Notes: a model not told the origin generated them from the letters alone. DNA of 15,647 nucleotides from Nitrospirae bacterium RIFCSPHIGHO2_01_FULL_66_17 (GCA_001803875.1 MHEO01000084.1:1-15647); one strand, 5' to 3'. Positions 6,500 to 14,808 are shown, counted from the stretch's first letter. Translations and numbers: made by a program.

Positions 6500-8929
6500 A
6501 TGGCGGAACCACGCTCGGCTCGTTACGAAGCCGAGGACATCAAGGTGTTGGAGGGGCTCGAGGCCGTCCGCAAGCGCCCCGCGATGTACATCGGCAGCAC
6601 CGGCATCGACGGGCTTCACCACCTCGTCTACGAGGTGGTGGACAACAGCGTCGACGAGGCGATGGCGGGGTTTTGCGACACGATCCACGTCATCCTCCAC
6701 GTCGACGGCAGCGTCACCGTCATCGACAACGGGCGCGGGATCCCCACCGACATGCATCCGACCCAGAAACGATCGGCGGCGGAGGTCGTCCTCACGGTGC
6801 TCCACGCCGGGGGCAAATTCGACAACCAGGCATACAAGGTGTCGGGCGGTTTGCACGGGGTGGGGGTGTCGGTCGTCAACGCGCTCTCCGAGTGGCTCGA
6901 GATCGAGATCAAACGCGACGGGGCCGTCTACCAGCAGCGCTACGAGCGCGGCAAGCCGACCGCCCCGCTTGCGGTCACCGGGAAAACAACCAAGCGCGGC
7001 ACGACGGTCACGTTCAAAGCCGATCCCCAGATCTTCGAGGTGATGGAGCACTCGTCCGACGTGTTGGGCCAGCGCCTCCGCGAGCTGGCCTTCCTGAACA
7101 AGGGCCTCTCGATCACCCTCAGCGACGAGCGGACGGACAAGGAGGTGGTGTTCGCCTACAAGGGGGGGATCCTCTCCTTCGTCGAGCACCTGAATGAAAA
7201 CAAGAGCCCCTTGCACCGGCCGATTTACATCACGCGCGAGAAAAGCGGCCTGATCCTGGAGGTTGCGCTCCAGTACAACGACAGCTACAGCGAGAACCTG
7301 TTCTCGTTTGCCAACAACATCAACACCCGCGAGGGAGGCACGCATCTGGTCGGCTTCAAAGCGGCCCTCACCCGCACGGTGAACAACTACGCTTCGTCCC
7401 ACAACCTGCTCAAGGGCGAGACGGTCACCGGCGACGACGTCCGCGAGGGCTTGACCGCGGTGATCAGCGTGAAGCTGCCCCAGCCCCAGTTCGAGGGCCA
7501 GACAAAGTCCAAGCTGGGCAATACCGAGGTCAAGGGCCTGGTCGAGACCGCGGTGAACGAGGCGCTGGGCGAGTACCTCGAGGAGAACCCGCCGATCGCG
7601 CGGAAGATCATCGAGAAATCCCTGAACGCGGCGCGCGCTCGAGAGGCGGCGCGCAAGGCCAAGGAACTGATCCGCCGGAAGAACGCGTTGGACAGCAGCG
7701 CGCTCCCCGGGAAGCTCGCCGACTGCCAGGAACGTGACCCCGCGCTCTCCGAGCTGTTTTTGGTGGAAGGCGACTCCGCCGGAGGATCCGCCAAGCAGGG
7801 GCGCGACCGAAAGAACCAGGCGATCCTCCCCCTCAAGGGCAAGATCTTGAACGTCGAAAAAGCCCGATTCGACAAGATGATCTCGTCCGAGGAGATCCGC
7901 GTCCTGATCACTGCGCTGGGCACCGGCATCGGGGGGGAGGACTTCGACGCAAGCAAGGCCCGCTACCACAAGATCATCATCATGACCGACGCCGACGTCG
8001 ACGGTGCGCACATCCGGACCCTTCTGCTGACCTTCCTCTACCGGCAGATGCGGGAACTGATCGAGCGCGGCTACGTGTACATCGCGCAGCCACCCCTCTA
8101 CCGAATCAAAAAGGGCAAGCAAGAGCGGTATATCAAGAACGACGAGGGGCTGAGGGCTTTCCTGTTGGATTCGGTTGCGGAGCAGATCGAGGTGTGCGCG
8201 GACGGCGGCGAGCGGTGGCTCTCCGGCCGCCCCCTGGTCGCCGTGCTCAAGAAACTCACCGCGTACGAGGGGCTGCTGCGGCACTTTGGCCGCAAGCAGC
8301 TCCCGCCGGAGGTCATCGAGGCGTTGGTCCTGCAGGAAGGGCTCAGTCGAGAGACCTTGCGCGACGTGCGACGGCTGCGGCGGGTGATGGACGCGGTGAG
8401 CTTGCGGCTGGCCCAGGTTCCCTCGCTGGCGGCCCAGGTCGAGATCGCGCCGGACGAGGAACACAAGGGGCACAAGCTCGTCTGTCGGTATCAGGCCTCG
8501 GGCCTTCCGCAAACCGCGGTCGTCGACGAAGCGTTCGTCGCGTCGGCCGAATTCCGCGAGCTGGTCACCGTCTCCCCCGTGGCGATCGGGCTCGGCCAGC
8601 CGCCGTACCGGCTGCGCGAGAAGGCAACCGATCAGTCGCCGGCGGGACCCGAAACGCGCGTTCCCACCGCGTCCGCGCTGCTGGCCGGGGTGATCGAGCA
8701 CGGAAAGAAGGATGTCGCCATCCAGCGCTACAAGGGGCTGGGTGAGATGAATCCCGAGCAGTTGTGGATCACCACGATGGACCCTGAGCACCGAACCCTG
8801 TTGCGGGTGGGCGCCGGCGACATGGTCGCGGCCGATAAGATGTTCACGGTCTTGATGGGCGACGAGGTGGAACCGCGGCGGGCCTTCATCGAGCTCCACG
8901 CCCGCGAAGTGAAGAATCTGGATATCTAA
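6500..8929 (+). CDS. gyrB: DNA gyrase subunit B
   Basis: GyrB (809 aa) supplies the ATPase and part of the cleavage site of the A2B2 gyrase that introduces negative supercoils. The ATP site of the GHKL fold shows YEVVDNSVDEA (44-54, with the catalytic Glu45), DNGRGIP (76-82) and GGLHGVGVSVVNALS (116-130). The transducer QTK loop is at 334-336. The TOPRIM domain has LVEGDSAGGSA (421-431) and MTDADVDGAHI (495-505) with the metal-binding acidic residues. A block of about 165 residues (570-735) inserts before the conserved QRYKGLGEMNPEQLW (742-756), as in the long GyrB of E. coli type. ATG 6500 is preferred over GTG 6488, which overlaps the dnaN stop, because TGAGGAG precedes it. Confidence 0.97.
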   Translation: MAEPRSARYEAEDIKVLEGLEAVRKRPAMYIGSTGIDGLHHLVYEVVDNSVDEAMAGFCDTIHVILHVDGSVTVIDNGRGIPTDMHPTQKRSAAEVVLTVLHAGGKFDNQAYKVSGGLHGVGVSVVNALSEWLEIEIKRDGAVYQQRYERGKPTAPLAVTGKTTKRGTTVTFKADPQIFEVMEHSSDVLGQRLRELAFLNKGLSITLSDERTDKEVVFAYKGGILSFVEHLNENKSPLHRPIYITREKSGLILEVALQYNDSYSENLFSFANNINTREGGTHLVGFKAALTRTVNNYASSHNLLKGETVTGDDVREGLTAVISVKLPQPQFEGQTKSKLGNTEVKGLVETAVNEALGEYLEENPPIARKIIEKSLNAARAREAARKAKELIRRKNALDSSALPGKLADCQERDPALSELFLVEGDSAGGSAKQGRDRKNQAILPLKGKILNVEKARFDKMISSEEIRVLITALGTGIGGEDFDASKARYHKIIIMTDADVDGAHIRTLLLTFLYRQMRELIERGYVYIAQPPLYRIKKGKQERYIKNDEGLRAFLLDSVAEQIEVCADGGERWLSGRPLVAVLKKLTAYEGLLRHFGRKQLPPEVIEALVLQEGLSRETLRDVRRLRRVMDAVSLRLAQVPSLAAQVEIAPDEEHKGHKLVCRYQASGLPQTAVVDEAFVASAEFRELVTVSPVAIGLGQPPYRLREKATDQSPAGPETRVPTASALLAGVIEHGKKDVAIQRYKGLGEMNPEQLWITTMDPEHRTLLRVGAGDMVAADKMFTVLMGDEVEPRRAFIELHAREVKNLDI

Positions 8930-8932
8930 TTC

Positions 8933-8960
8933 GTAGGGGCGAACGACCGTTCGCCCTTAC
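8933..8960. repeat. REP-like palindrome between gyrB and gyrA
   Basis: GTAGGGGCGAACG (8933-8945), a 2-base centre and CGTTCGCCCTTAC (8948-8960) form a 13-bp inverted repeat with one G-T wobble. Very similar GTAGGGGCGAAC/GTTCGCCCCTAC palindromes are dispersed in many bacterial genomes. It nearly fills the 36-base gap between gyrB and gyrA and ends 5 bases before the first possible gyrA start, so as RNA it could hinder initiation or partly terminate transcription. Confidence 0.75.
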
Positions 8961-8965
8961 ACGGG

Positions 8966-11464
8966 ATGACCGAGAGACCTATGCCCACCGGCGAACAAGA
9001 CGCGATCATCAACATCGAAGACGAGATGCGGTCGGCCTACCTCGATTACGCGATGAGCGTGATCGTGGGGCGGGCCCTGCCCGACGTGCGCGACGGACTC
9101 AAGCCGGTGCACCGCCGGGTGCTCTTCGGCATGAACGAGATGGGGCTCGCCTGGAACCGCGCGTACAAAAAGTCGGCGCGCCTGGTCGGCGACGTGATGG
9201 GGAAGTACCACCCCCACGGCGACACGGCGATCTACGACACGATTGTGCGGATGGCCCAGGATTTCTCGCTCCGGTATCCCTTGGTCGACGGCCAGGGCAA
9301 CTTCGGGTCGGTGGACGGCGACCCGCCGGCCGCGATGCGCTACACCGAGATCCGGATGGCCCAGATCGGCCACGAGCTGCTGGCCGACATCGACAAGGAG
9401 ACGGTCGACTTCGGTCCCAACTACGACGAAACCCAGACCGAGCCGCTCGTCCTCCCCACCCGCCTTCCCAACCTCCTTGTCAACGGCTCCTCGGGGATTG
9501 CGGTGGGCATGGCCACGAACATTCCCCCGCACAACTTGACCGAGGTCATCGACGGCTTGCTCCTGATGCTGGACAATCCGGCCGTCACGGTTGACGAGTT
9601 GATGGCGGTGATCAAGGGCCCCGATTTTCCCACCGCCGGCTTCATCTACGGCGCAAAGGGGATCGGGGACGCGTACCGGACGGGGCGCGGCAGCCTGACG
9701 CTGCGCGCGCGTGTGCGGATCGAGACGCACCCGAGGACCGAACGCGAGAGCCTCGTCGTGACCGAGCTGCCCTACCAGATCAATAAGGCGAAACTGATCG
9801 AGAAGATTGCCGAGCTGGTGGCCGAGCGGAAGATCGAGGGCATCTCGGACCTGCGCGACGAGTCGGACCGCGAGGGGATGCGGATGGTCATCGAGCTCAA
9901 GCGCGGCGAGGTGGGGGCGGTGATTTTAAACCAGCTCTTCAAGCACACGTCGCTGCAGACCACATTCGGGATCATCATGATCGCCCTCGTGCGGAATCAG
10001 CCCCAGGTGCTCAATCTCCACGGCCTGCTCTCGCACTTCATCGAGCACCGGCGCGAGGTCGTCGTCCGCCGGACGCGGTTTGACCTGCGCAAGGCGGAAG
10101 AGCGGGCGCACATCCTCGAAGGCCTCAAGATCGCCCTCGACCACCTGGACGCGGTCATCGCGCTGATCCGAGCCGCCGCGAGCCCCGACGACGCCAAGAC
10201 GGGCCTCATGGCGCGCTTCGGGTTGTCGGCGATCCAGGCGCAGGCGATCCTCGATATGCGGCTCCAGCGACTGACGCAGCTCGAGCGCGAGAAGCTCGTG
10301 ACGGAGTATCAGGAGACGCTCCAAAAGATCGAGTTGCTCAAGGCCATCCTGGCCAGCGAGGCGCTGGTGCGTGGCGTGATCCGGGACGAGCTGACGGAGA
10401 TCAAGACCAAGTACGGGGACGAGCGGCGCACCGAGATCGTGGAGGAGACCGCCGAGATCGCGCTGGAAGATCTCATCGCCCCAGAGGACGTGGTGATCAC
10501 GGTGTCCCACACGGGGTACATCAAACGGAACGCCGTGAGCCTCTATCGCGCGCAGCGGCGGGGCGGCAAGGGCAAGATGGGGATGGGGACCAAGGAGGAG
10601 GATTTTGTGGCGGCGCTCTTTACCGCGTCGACCCGCGACTACCTCCTCTTCTTCACCGACGCCGGAAAAGTCTATTGGCTGAAGGTCCATCAGCTCCCCG
10701 AGGCGGGGCGCGTCGCGAAGGGCAAGGCGATCATCAACCTCTTGCAGCTCGCCGAGCACGAGTCGGTCACGGCCATTCTCCCCGTTGCGGCGTTTCGCGA
10801 GGACCGATACGTGGTCATGGCGACGCAGAACGGGATCGTGAAGAAGACCGAGTTATCGGCCTACGCCAACCCGCGCGCGGGGGGGATCATCGCGCTCGGG
10901 CTGGAAGAAGGCGATCGGTTGATCGCGGTCCACGTCACCAACGGCGAGGAGGAGGTCCTGCTCGGCACCAAGAAGGGCCTGGTGATCCGTTTCCCCGAAG
11001 ACAACGTCCGGCCGATGGGGCGCACGGCGTACGGCGTGAAGGGCATCGAGCTGGAGTCAGGCGACAAGCTGATCGCCATGGAGGTGGTCCACCGTCGCGA
11101 GGGAGCCACGCTCTTGACCGTGACCGAGCACGGCTACGGCAAGCGCACCGACCTGGCCGAGTACCGCTCGCAGGGACGCGGGGGCAAGGGGATCATCACG
11201 ATCCAGACCACGCCGCGCAACGGCGACGTGGTGGCGGTGATGCAGGTCGACCCCGAAGACGACGTGATGATCATCACCGCGGGCGGCCAGATCATTCGGC
11301 TGCAGGTCGCCAACCTTCGGGTGATCGGCCGCAACACGCAGGGTGTGCGGTTGATCGATCTGGGATCGAGCGACCGCCTCGCCGCGGTGGCCATCCTCCG
11401 CGAAAAGGACGAACCCCCGGTGGCCCCCGATGCCAATGGACCCGGCGGAGCACCGCCGGCCTAA
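8966..11464 (+). CDS. gyrA: DNA gyrase subunit A
   Basis: GyrA (832 aa) cuts and rejoins DNA for gyrase. YLDYAMSVIVGRALPDVRDG (25-44) and LKPVHRRVLFGM open the winged-helix domain. The quinolone-determining region is HPHGDTAIYDTIVRMAQ (82-98), with Thr87 where E. coli has Ser83 and the acidic Asp91 kept. The catalytic tyrosine is Tyr126 in MRYTEIRMAQ. The coiled-coil/tower region follows, then the C-terminal beta-pinwheel with the GyrA box QRRGGKG (530-536) needed to wrap DNA. ATG 8981 (MPTGEQDAI) is a serious alternative start: GAGAG precedes it, whereas 8966 follows directly on the palindrome with only a weak site. The stop overlaps the convergent dciA stop by 4 bases. Confidence 0.97.
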   Translation: MTERPMPTGEQDAIINIEDEMRSAYLDYAMSVIVGRALPDVRDGLKPVHRRVLFGMNEMGLAWNRAYKKSARLVGDVMGKYHPHGDTAIYDTIVRMAQDFSLRYPLVDGQGNFGSVDGDPPAAMRYTEIRMAQIGHELLADIDKETVDFGPNYDETQTEPLVLPTRLPNLLVNGSSGIAVGMATNIPPHNLTEVIDGLLLMLDNPAVTVDELMAVIKGPDFPTAGFIYGAKGIGDAYRTGRGSLTLRARVRIETHPRTERESLVVTELPYQINKAKLIEKIAELVAERKIEGISDLRDESDREGMRMVIELKRGEVGAVILNQLFKHTSLQTTFGIIMIALVRNQPQVLNLHGLLSHFIEHRREVVVRRTRFDLRKAEERAHILEGLKIALDHLDAVIALIRAAASPDDAKTGLMARFGLSAIQAQAILDMRLQRLTQLEREKLVTEYQETLQKIELLKAILASEALVRGVIRDELTEIKTKYGDERRTEIVEETAEIALEDLIAPEDVVITVSHTGYIKRNAVSLYRAQRRGGKGKMGMGTKEEDFVAALFTASTRDYLLFFTDAGKVYWLKVHQLPEAGRVAKGKAIINLLQLAEHESVTAILPVAAFREDRYVVMATQNGIVKKTELSAYANPRAGGIIALGLEEGDRLIAVHVTNGEEEVLLGTKKGLVIRFPEDNVRPMGRTAYGVKGIELESGDKLIAMEVVHRREGATLLTVTEHGYGKRTDLAEYRSQGRGGKGIITIQTTPRNGDVVAVMQVDPEDDVMIITAGGQIIRLQVANLRVIGRNTQGVRLIDLGSSDRLAAVAILREKDEPPVAPDANGPGGAPPA

Positions 11465-11913
11465 TCCCGGCGGGGATCGGTCAGGGCGCGGAGGACGAGT
11501 CGGCGCACGCTGTCCTTGAGAACCGGATCGTCAAGGGGCGCGAGCGCGGCGTCCAGCAGCGCCTGATCGGCCGGCTGGATCGGTTCGCGGGGCGGCGCGG
11601 ATGGCGGTTGGGGACGCGAGGCGGCCGGCGGATTGCCAATCGTGAAGAGCACGTCGTGAACGATTGCGCCACCCGACGACCGCCGGAGCTTTTCGATCAG
11701 GATCGGTTTGAGCAGTGTCAACTCGTGCAGCCACGTCGAGCTGTCGACCACGACCCGCAGCGTGTTCGCGCGCACCTCGGTAGGGGCGGCGTGGGCGGCG
11801 ATTTGAGGCCCGACGATCTGCGGCCATGCCTGCATCAGCCGGTGCTCGACGAGCTTGGACTCCAGGCCGTGGGCTTTAAAGAGGTCTTCGACCAACCGGT
11901 GGGTTCCGATCAC
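11461..11913 (-). CDS. dciA: DUF721/DciA-like protein, probable DnaB helicase-loading factor
   Basis: The 150-residue product starts with GTG 11913 (MIGTHRLVEDLFKAHGLE), preceded by GGAGG at 6 bases. LMQAWPQIVGPQIAAHAAPT (26-45) and RANTLRVVVDSSTWLHELTL (48-67) followed by LKPILIEKL are the core of the DUF721 family, whose best-known member DciA helps load the replicative helicase in bacteria that lack DnaC or DnaI. The C-terminal half is Pro/Ala-rich and probably disordered, as is common in the family. Its placement next to dnaA-dnaN-gyrBA fits a replication role. It converges on gyrA and diverges from the original smpB start. Family assignment is strong; the loading function is inferred from DciA. 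Confidence 0.82.
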   Translation of the reverse strand: MIGTHRLVEDLFKAHGLESKLVEHRLMQAWPQIVGPQIAAHAAPTEVRANTLRVVVDSSTWLHELTLLKPILIEKLRRSSGGAIVHDVLFTIGNPPAASRPQPPSAPPREPIQPADQALLDAALAPLDDPVLKDSVRRLVLRALTDPRRD

Positions 11914-11921
11914 CGCTCCCT

Positions 11922-11957
11922 CCGCTCGCCCGCATCGTAACCCGCCCGCTCGCCCGC
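11922..11957. repeat. Pair of 12-bp direct repeats around the dciA promoter
   Basis: CCGCTCGCCCGC occurs at 11922-11933 and again at 11946-11957, exactly 24 bases apart. The copies flank the dciA -10 element, with one copy in the spacer next to the -35. A period of 24 bases (near two helical turns) could suit a regulator, but low-complexity GC sequence is a simpler explanation. Confidence 0.5.
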
Positions 11958-11962
11958 GTCAA
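11934..11962 (-). promoter_or_regulatory. Promoter of dciA
   Basis: Minus-strand TTGACG (-35, 11957-11962), 17 bases, then TACGAT (-10, 11934-11939) match 5/6 and 4/6 with ideal spacing. The predicted start near 11927 leaves a leader of about 13 bases holding the GGAGG site. Confidence 0.6.
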
Positions 11963-12009
11963 CGGTCCGCAATCACGCCACTGACGGAGATCGCCCCGGG
12001 GGATCAATG

Positions 12010-12066
12010 GTATAATCGCCGCCGAGATGAAGACCAAGGCTCCGGAACGGATCATCGCCAGCAACC
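12010..12066 (+). pseudogene. Left copy of 57-bp direct repeat: smpB promoter box, start and first 13 codons
   Basis: These 57 bases are identical to 15151-15207. They contain the TATAAT (12011-12016), the ATG (12027) and the codons MKTKAPERIIASN of smpB. Homology to smpB stops abruptly at 12066, where an unrelated scrap begins. The resulting 25-codon chimeric frame (to TAA at 12104) has no SmpB function. This copy lies 113 bases from the divergent dciA start, where an intact smpB would be expected. It is therefore either the left border of an inserted segment or the remnant of the original smpB. Confidence 0.85.
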
Positions 12067-12103
12067 CCGTGGTGCACGACGGGCAGGTGGCCGTGATCCG
12101 GTA
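12066..12103 (-). pseudogene. 38-bp fragment of an Ig-like domain gene
   Basis: The fragment matches 13941-13978 at 36 of 38 bases. On the minus strand both encode YRITATCPSCTTG from the Ig-like repeat of the peptidase gene. Both differences (CGC/CGG for Arg, ACC/ACG for Thr) are silent in that frame, so the piece probably came from a protein-coding paralogue rather than as a recent copy of the neighbour. Beyond 12104 similarity is lost. Confidence 0.7.
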
Positions 12104-12199
12104 AGCCGCGGTTGAGGCAGCATTCCCCCCTTGGACGTCCGGCCGGCCCTTCCGAGTATCTAGGGGCCAGCATCATCTGGTGTGGCCGCCGGACCAGGG

Positions 12200-13135
12200 T
12201 TACAAGTGGTCGAGCAGGTATTGGGCGTTAAAGTACAGCAGGCCCGAGGCCTCGGGCGTCAGGTGCTTGCCCGGGGGGCAGACCTCGCGGGTGGAACAGC
12301 CTTGGGCCGAGACCTCGTTCATGAAGGCTCGGATGACGTTGGCCGCGGTTTTGGGGTAGCCGGCCTGGAGGTGCTTCCGAGCTTGGTCCAGCTTGACATC
12401 AAGGCTCTTGACGATTCCCTCGTTGGTGATCCAGCCGAGGGCCTGAGCCTGGTGCTTGAGGTCTTCGATGTAGGTAATGAAATCCAGCGCCACGAACGAG
12501 GCTGGAGGTGCCGTGGGACCGAGGGTTTTTTGCGTGACTACAATAGCTTTTTTTATGGCTCGTAGCCGCTCCGTGTTTTCGTCCGTGGCTTCGTCAACGG
12601 GTGTTTGCTTAAACTCTGGTTTGATTTGCGCCGATCGTATCCCGGGCAGGCCGCGGCTGGTGAGCTGAAATCCTGCTAACGACTTGCCAGGATGTATTAG
12701 GAAAGGTGCATCTGATCCCCCCCATCCGGCCGTTCCACCAATCGACAAGCCGGAAATCCATTCAGGAGGAGAAAAGAGCCCAACGGGAATCAGCGGCCGG
12801 CCGATTTCTGACAGCACCAGCTCCGAGCTATGGCGAGTATATCGGGGACCGCTGACCACGCCCTCAGCGCCCACGTCTTGTCCTCCCGACGGGGCGGTAA
12901 TATCGATATTAATCGTCCAGATTTCGCCGGTATTGGTGAGTGGGTTAGTGAGGCTATACGCATAGGTATAAATTCCCGAGGCCGCAAGCGTCACGGTGGA
13001 CTTGAATTCGACATTCTCGAGGATGGGGAGGGACTCGCCCGGCAGCAGCGTGATCTCTTGGGACAGTGCGGGACCCGAAAGTGTGCTGACCGCCACAGCG
13101 ATGAGGCTTAAACGCCTTCCATAAAGCCATTTCAT
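12200..13135 (-). CDS. Exported protein with C-terminal FIMAH-like domain
   Basis: The 311-residue product has an N-terminal signal peptide (MKWLYGRRLSLIAVAVSTLS, cleavage near PALS/QE at 25). A beta-rich part follows (about 30-165), with SGIYTYAYSLTNPLTNTGEI then WTINIDIT, the pattern of secreted proteins that begin with a sandwich fold. After a hydrophilic linker (175-215), the C-terminal 220-311 is helical. LDVKLDQARKHLQAGYPKTA, NVIRAFMNEVSAQ and GKHLTPEASGLLYFNAQYLLDHL match the FIMAH-type domain found at the ends of bacterial surface and exoenzyme proteins. The ATG has an excellent GGAGGAG site. It starts 15 bases after the upstream peptidase gene stops, so the two form one operon. There is no membrane anchor or LPxTG motif. 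The biochemical role is unknown. Confidence 0.75.
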   Translation of the reverse strand: MKWLYGRRLSLIAVAVSTLSGPALSQEITLLPGESLPILENVEFKSTVTLAASGIYTYAYSLTNPLTNTGEIWTINIDITAPSGGQDVGAEGVVSGPRYTRHSSELVLSEIGRPLIPVGLFSPPEWISGLSIGGTAGWGGSDAPFLIHPGKSLAGFQLTSRGLPGIRSAQIKPEFKQTPVDEATDENTERLRAIKKAIVVTQKTLGPTAPPASFVALDFITYIEDLKHQAQALGWITNEGIVKSLDVKLDQARKHLQAGYPKTAANVIRAFMNEVSAQGCSTREVCPPGKHLTPEASGLLYFNAQYLLDHL

Positions 13136-13150
13136 CGGTCTCCTCCCGGG

Positions 13151-14773
13151 TTAGCGAAACTCGTAGTGCATTCGGGGTGTATCGACCGGGCCGTCACAGG
13201 GCGGGGGCTTGAGCGCCCGCTCCACGGTCCGATCTCCGCTGTAATCCTCTTCAGCAATTTTGTTTAGGATACGTTGCCTGACCAGCGTTTGCGCACAGCG
13301 ATCGATATCCACGCTCGTGCCGGTCCGATGACTGTTATGCGGCGGCGCCCATGTGCCTTGATGATCGAAGAGCCCTCCCCCCGAGAGGCTCATATCATTG
13401 ATCCCGATGCTTTCCCCGTAGAAGTCAAAGTACTCCGTGGCCATCGCTCGAATCCGGGAATTGGCATACGGTGTCCCGTAGTGGTTGCTGCTGTGCGCGC
13501 CAGTCTGCCCCGTGAGCTGCCAACTCCCGATAGCGCTTCCTGTCAGGGCTTCCAGCCCCGGTACGCGAATGCGCATGGTTGCCGACCGGCGTTCCACCTC
13601 GGTCGTCCCTTGCTTGAGAATCGCGGTGAGCTGCTCCTCGCCGGCGATTTGGGGCGCCGAATAGATCACCTGACAGAGAGAGCTTTCCGGGGCGATCAAG
13701 CACGTCATGGGGAGGAGTGTACCAGCGTTCGCCTGGGGATGAACCCCGTGATCATGCCCGTCGGATGACCGGGGCTCGACCTGGACCTCCACGCGACACC
13801 CCTCCGCAGGTTCGGCGACCCGCGCCGTCACCGCCGCGGTCGTGATCCCGCCTGTGCCGGCAGGATACACCTCCTGCGGCCAGACGTCGACCGTCAACCC
13901 CGCGCAGCCCACCGCCGTAGCCTCGAACACCACCGGCGAGCCCGTGGTGCACGACGGGCAGGTGGCGGTGATGCGGTACGGCCCGGGCTGGTTACCCAGG
14001 GTCGCCGTGACCTGGGTGGTGCCATCCGTCCCCGTGGTCGTGCTGACGTGACTGAGGCTGCCCGCTGGCTGGCCATCCGGCCCGGTCATGGCCCAAGTCA
14101 CGCCGACGCCACCGACCGGGTTCCCCGCTTGGTCCGTGACCTGTACCACCAGCGGCTCCGGCAGGGACGTGCCCACGGGGGCCGTTTGCCCGCTGCCGGA
14201 GACGATGGCGAGCTGCTGCGTCGGGTTGTCCGGGCCGATCTGAAACGTGAGGGTCGCCTGGGCAAATCGATCTCCAAAGACGGGGAAGGGATCAAACGCA
14301 AACCGAGGGAACACGCATCGCCCCCCATAGATGTCCTGCAGGTAGATCGTCACCGTGTGGGGCGTCTCGGGGGAGAGCCCCCCGATATTCACCGACACCG
14401 CCACGGATTGCAGCCTCCCCACGTCTGGTCCCAGCACTTCCCGGATCTGGCCCTGAAACCGACCATCGATCTCATAGCGCAGCGTGGCATGGGTGCGAGT
14501 CTGCTGAATAAAGTCAAAGAAAGAGGGCGAGAGCACGATGGTCCCGCCTTGAAAGATCCCGCAGCCCCCCGCGGCCGGATCGCCGGGAAGCGCTTGACCG
14601 GTGGGGGTGCTGTCCTCGGTGACGATCCAGGTGCCGCTGACGGTGAAGGAGGACGTGGTCCGGAAAACGGTGGTGGACGCGGGGGAGGTGATGGCCACGT
14701 GGCCTGTGGCGGCCCAGGCGTGGGGGGAAAACGTCATGAGCATGATGAACATCACAACCCATCGTCTCTCCAT
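13151..14773 (-). CDS. Exported Ig-like protein with C-terminal LAS-type (M15-like) zinc peptidase domain
   Basis: The 540-residue product starts at ATG 14773 (MERRWVVMFIMLMTFSPHAWA, a signal peptide cleaved near 21-22), with GGGAGG 7 bases upstream. The frame is open to 14929, but that part is the riboswitch leader. Residues 24-180 are beta-rich. Residues 187-287 form a Big_1/invasin-type Ig-like domain (PLVVQVTDQAGNPVGGVGVT, ending YRITATCPSCTTG). A further beta domain runs to about 405. The C-terminal part (410-540) has NHYGTPY, NDMSLSGGGLFD, HNSHRTGTSVDID and the terminal MHYEFR. His482, Asp489 and His536 fit the zinc ligands of the LAS group (D-Ala-D-Ala peptidase, hedgehog, lysostaphin). 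The usual Glu before WHYE is not obvious. It may trim peptidoglycan or another extracellular polymer; the function is inferred. Confidence 0.72.
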   Translation of the reverse strand: MERRWVVMFIMLMTFSPHAWAATGHVAITSPASTTVFRTTSSFTVSGTWIVTEDSTPTGQALPGDPAAGGCGIFQGGTIVLSPSFFDFIQQTRTHATLRYEIDGRFQGQIREVLGPDVGRLQSVAVSVNIGGLSPETPHTVTIYLQDIYGGRCVFPRFAFDPFPVFGDRFAQATLTFQIGPDNPTQQLAIVSGSGQTAPVGTSLPEPLVVQVTDQAGNPVGGVGVTWAMTGPDGQPAGSLSHVSTTTGTDGTTQVTATLGNQPGPYRITATCPSCTTGSPVVFEATAVGCAGLTVDVWPQEVYPAGTGGITTAAVTARVAEPAEGCRVEVQVEPRSSDGHDHGVHPQANAGTLLPMTCLIAPESSLCQVIYSAPQIAGEEQLTAILKQGTTEVERRSATMRIRVPGLEALTGSAIGSWQLTGQTGAHSSNHYGTPYANSRIRAMATEYFDFYGESIGINDMSLSGGGLFDHQGTWAPPHNSHRTGTSVDIDRCAQTLVRQRILNKIAEEDYSGDRTVERALKPPPCDGPVDTPRMHYEFR

Positions 14774-14808
14774 GTGCAGGCCTCCCGCTTCTCTCCAGCT
14801 CTGGCGGG

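Noticed and set aside
5403..6512. 369-codon open frame opposite dnaN
   Set aside because: Antisense shadow of dnaN with no recognisable domain or ribosome-binding site.
6356..8899. 847-codon open frame on the minus strand opposite gyrB
   Set aside because: It is the antisense shadow of a GC-rich gyrB. Its translation has no family pattern, while the plus strand encodes a complete GyrB.
12027..12104. 25-codon chimeric frame as a real small gene
   Set aside because: It is explained by fusion of two unrelated gene fragments, and no Shine-Dalgarno site is present.
12183..12199. CTGGT...ACCAG hairpin just after the FIMAH-protein gene as its terminator
   Set aside because: Only a 5-bp stem and no U-tract.
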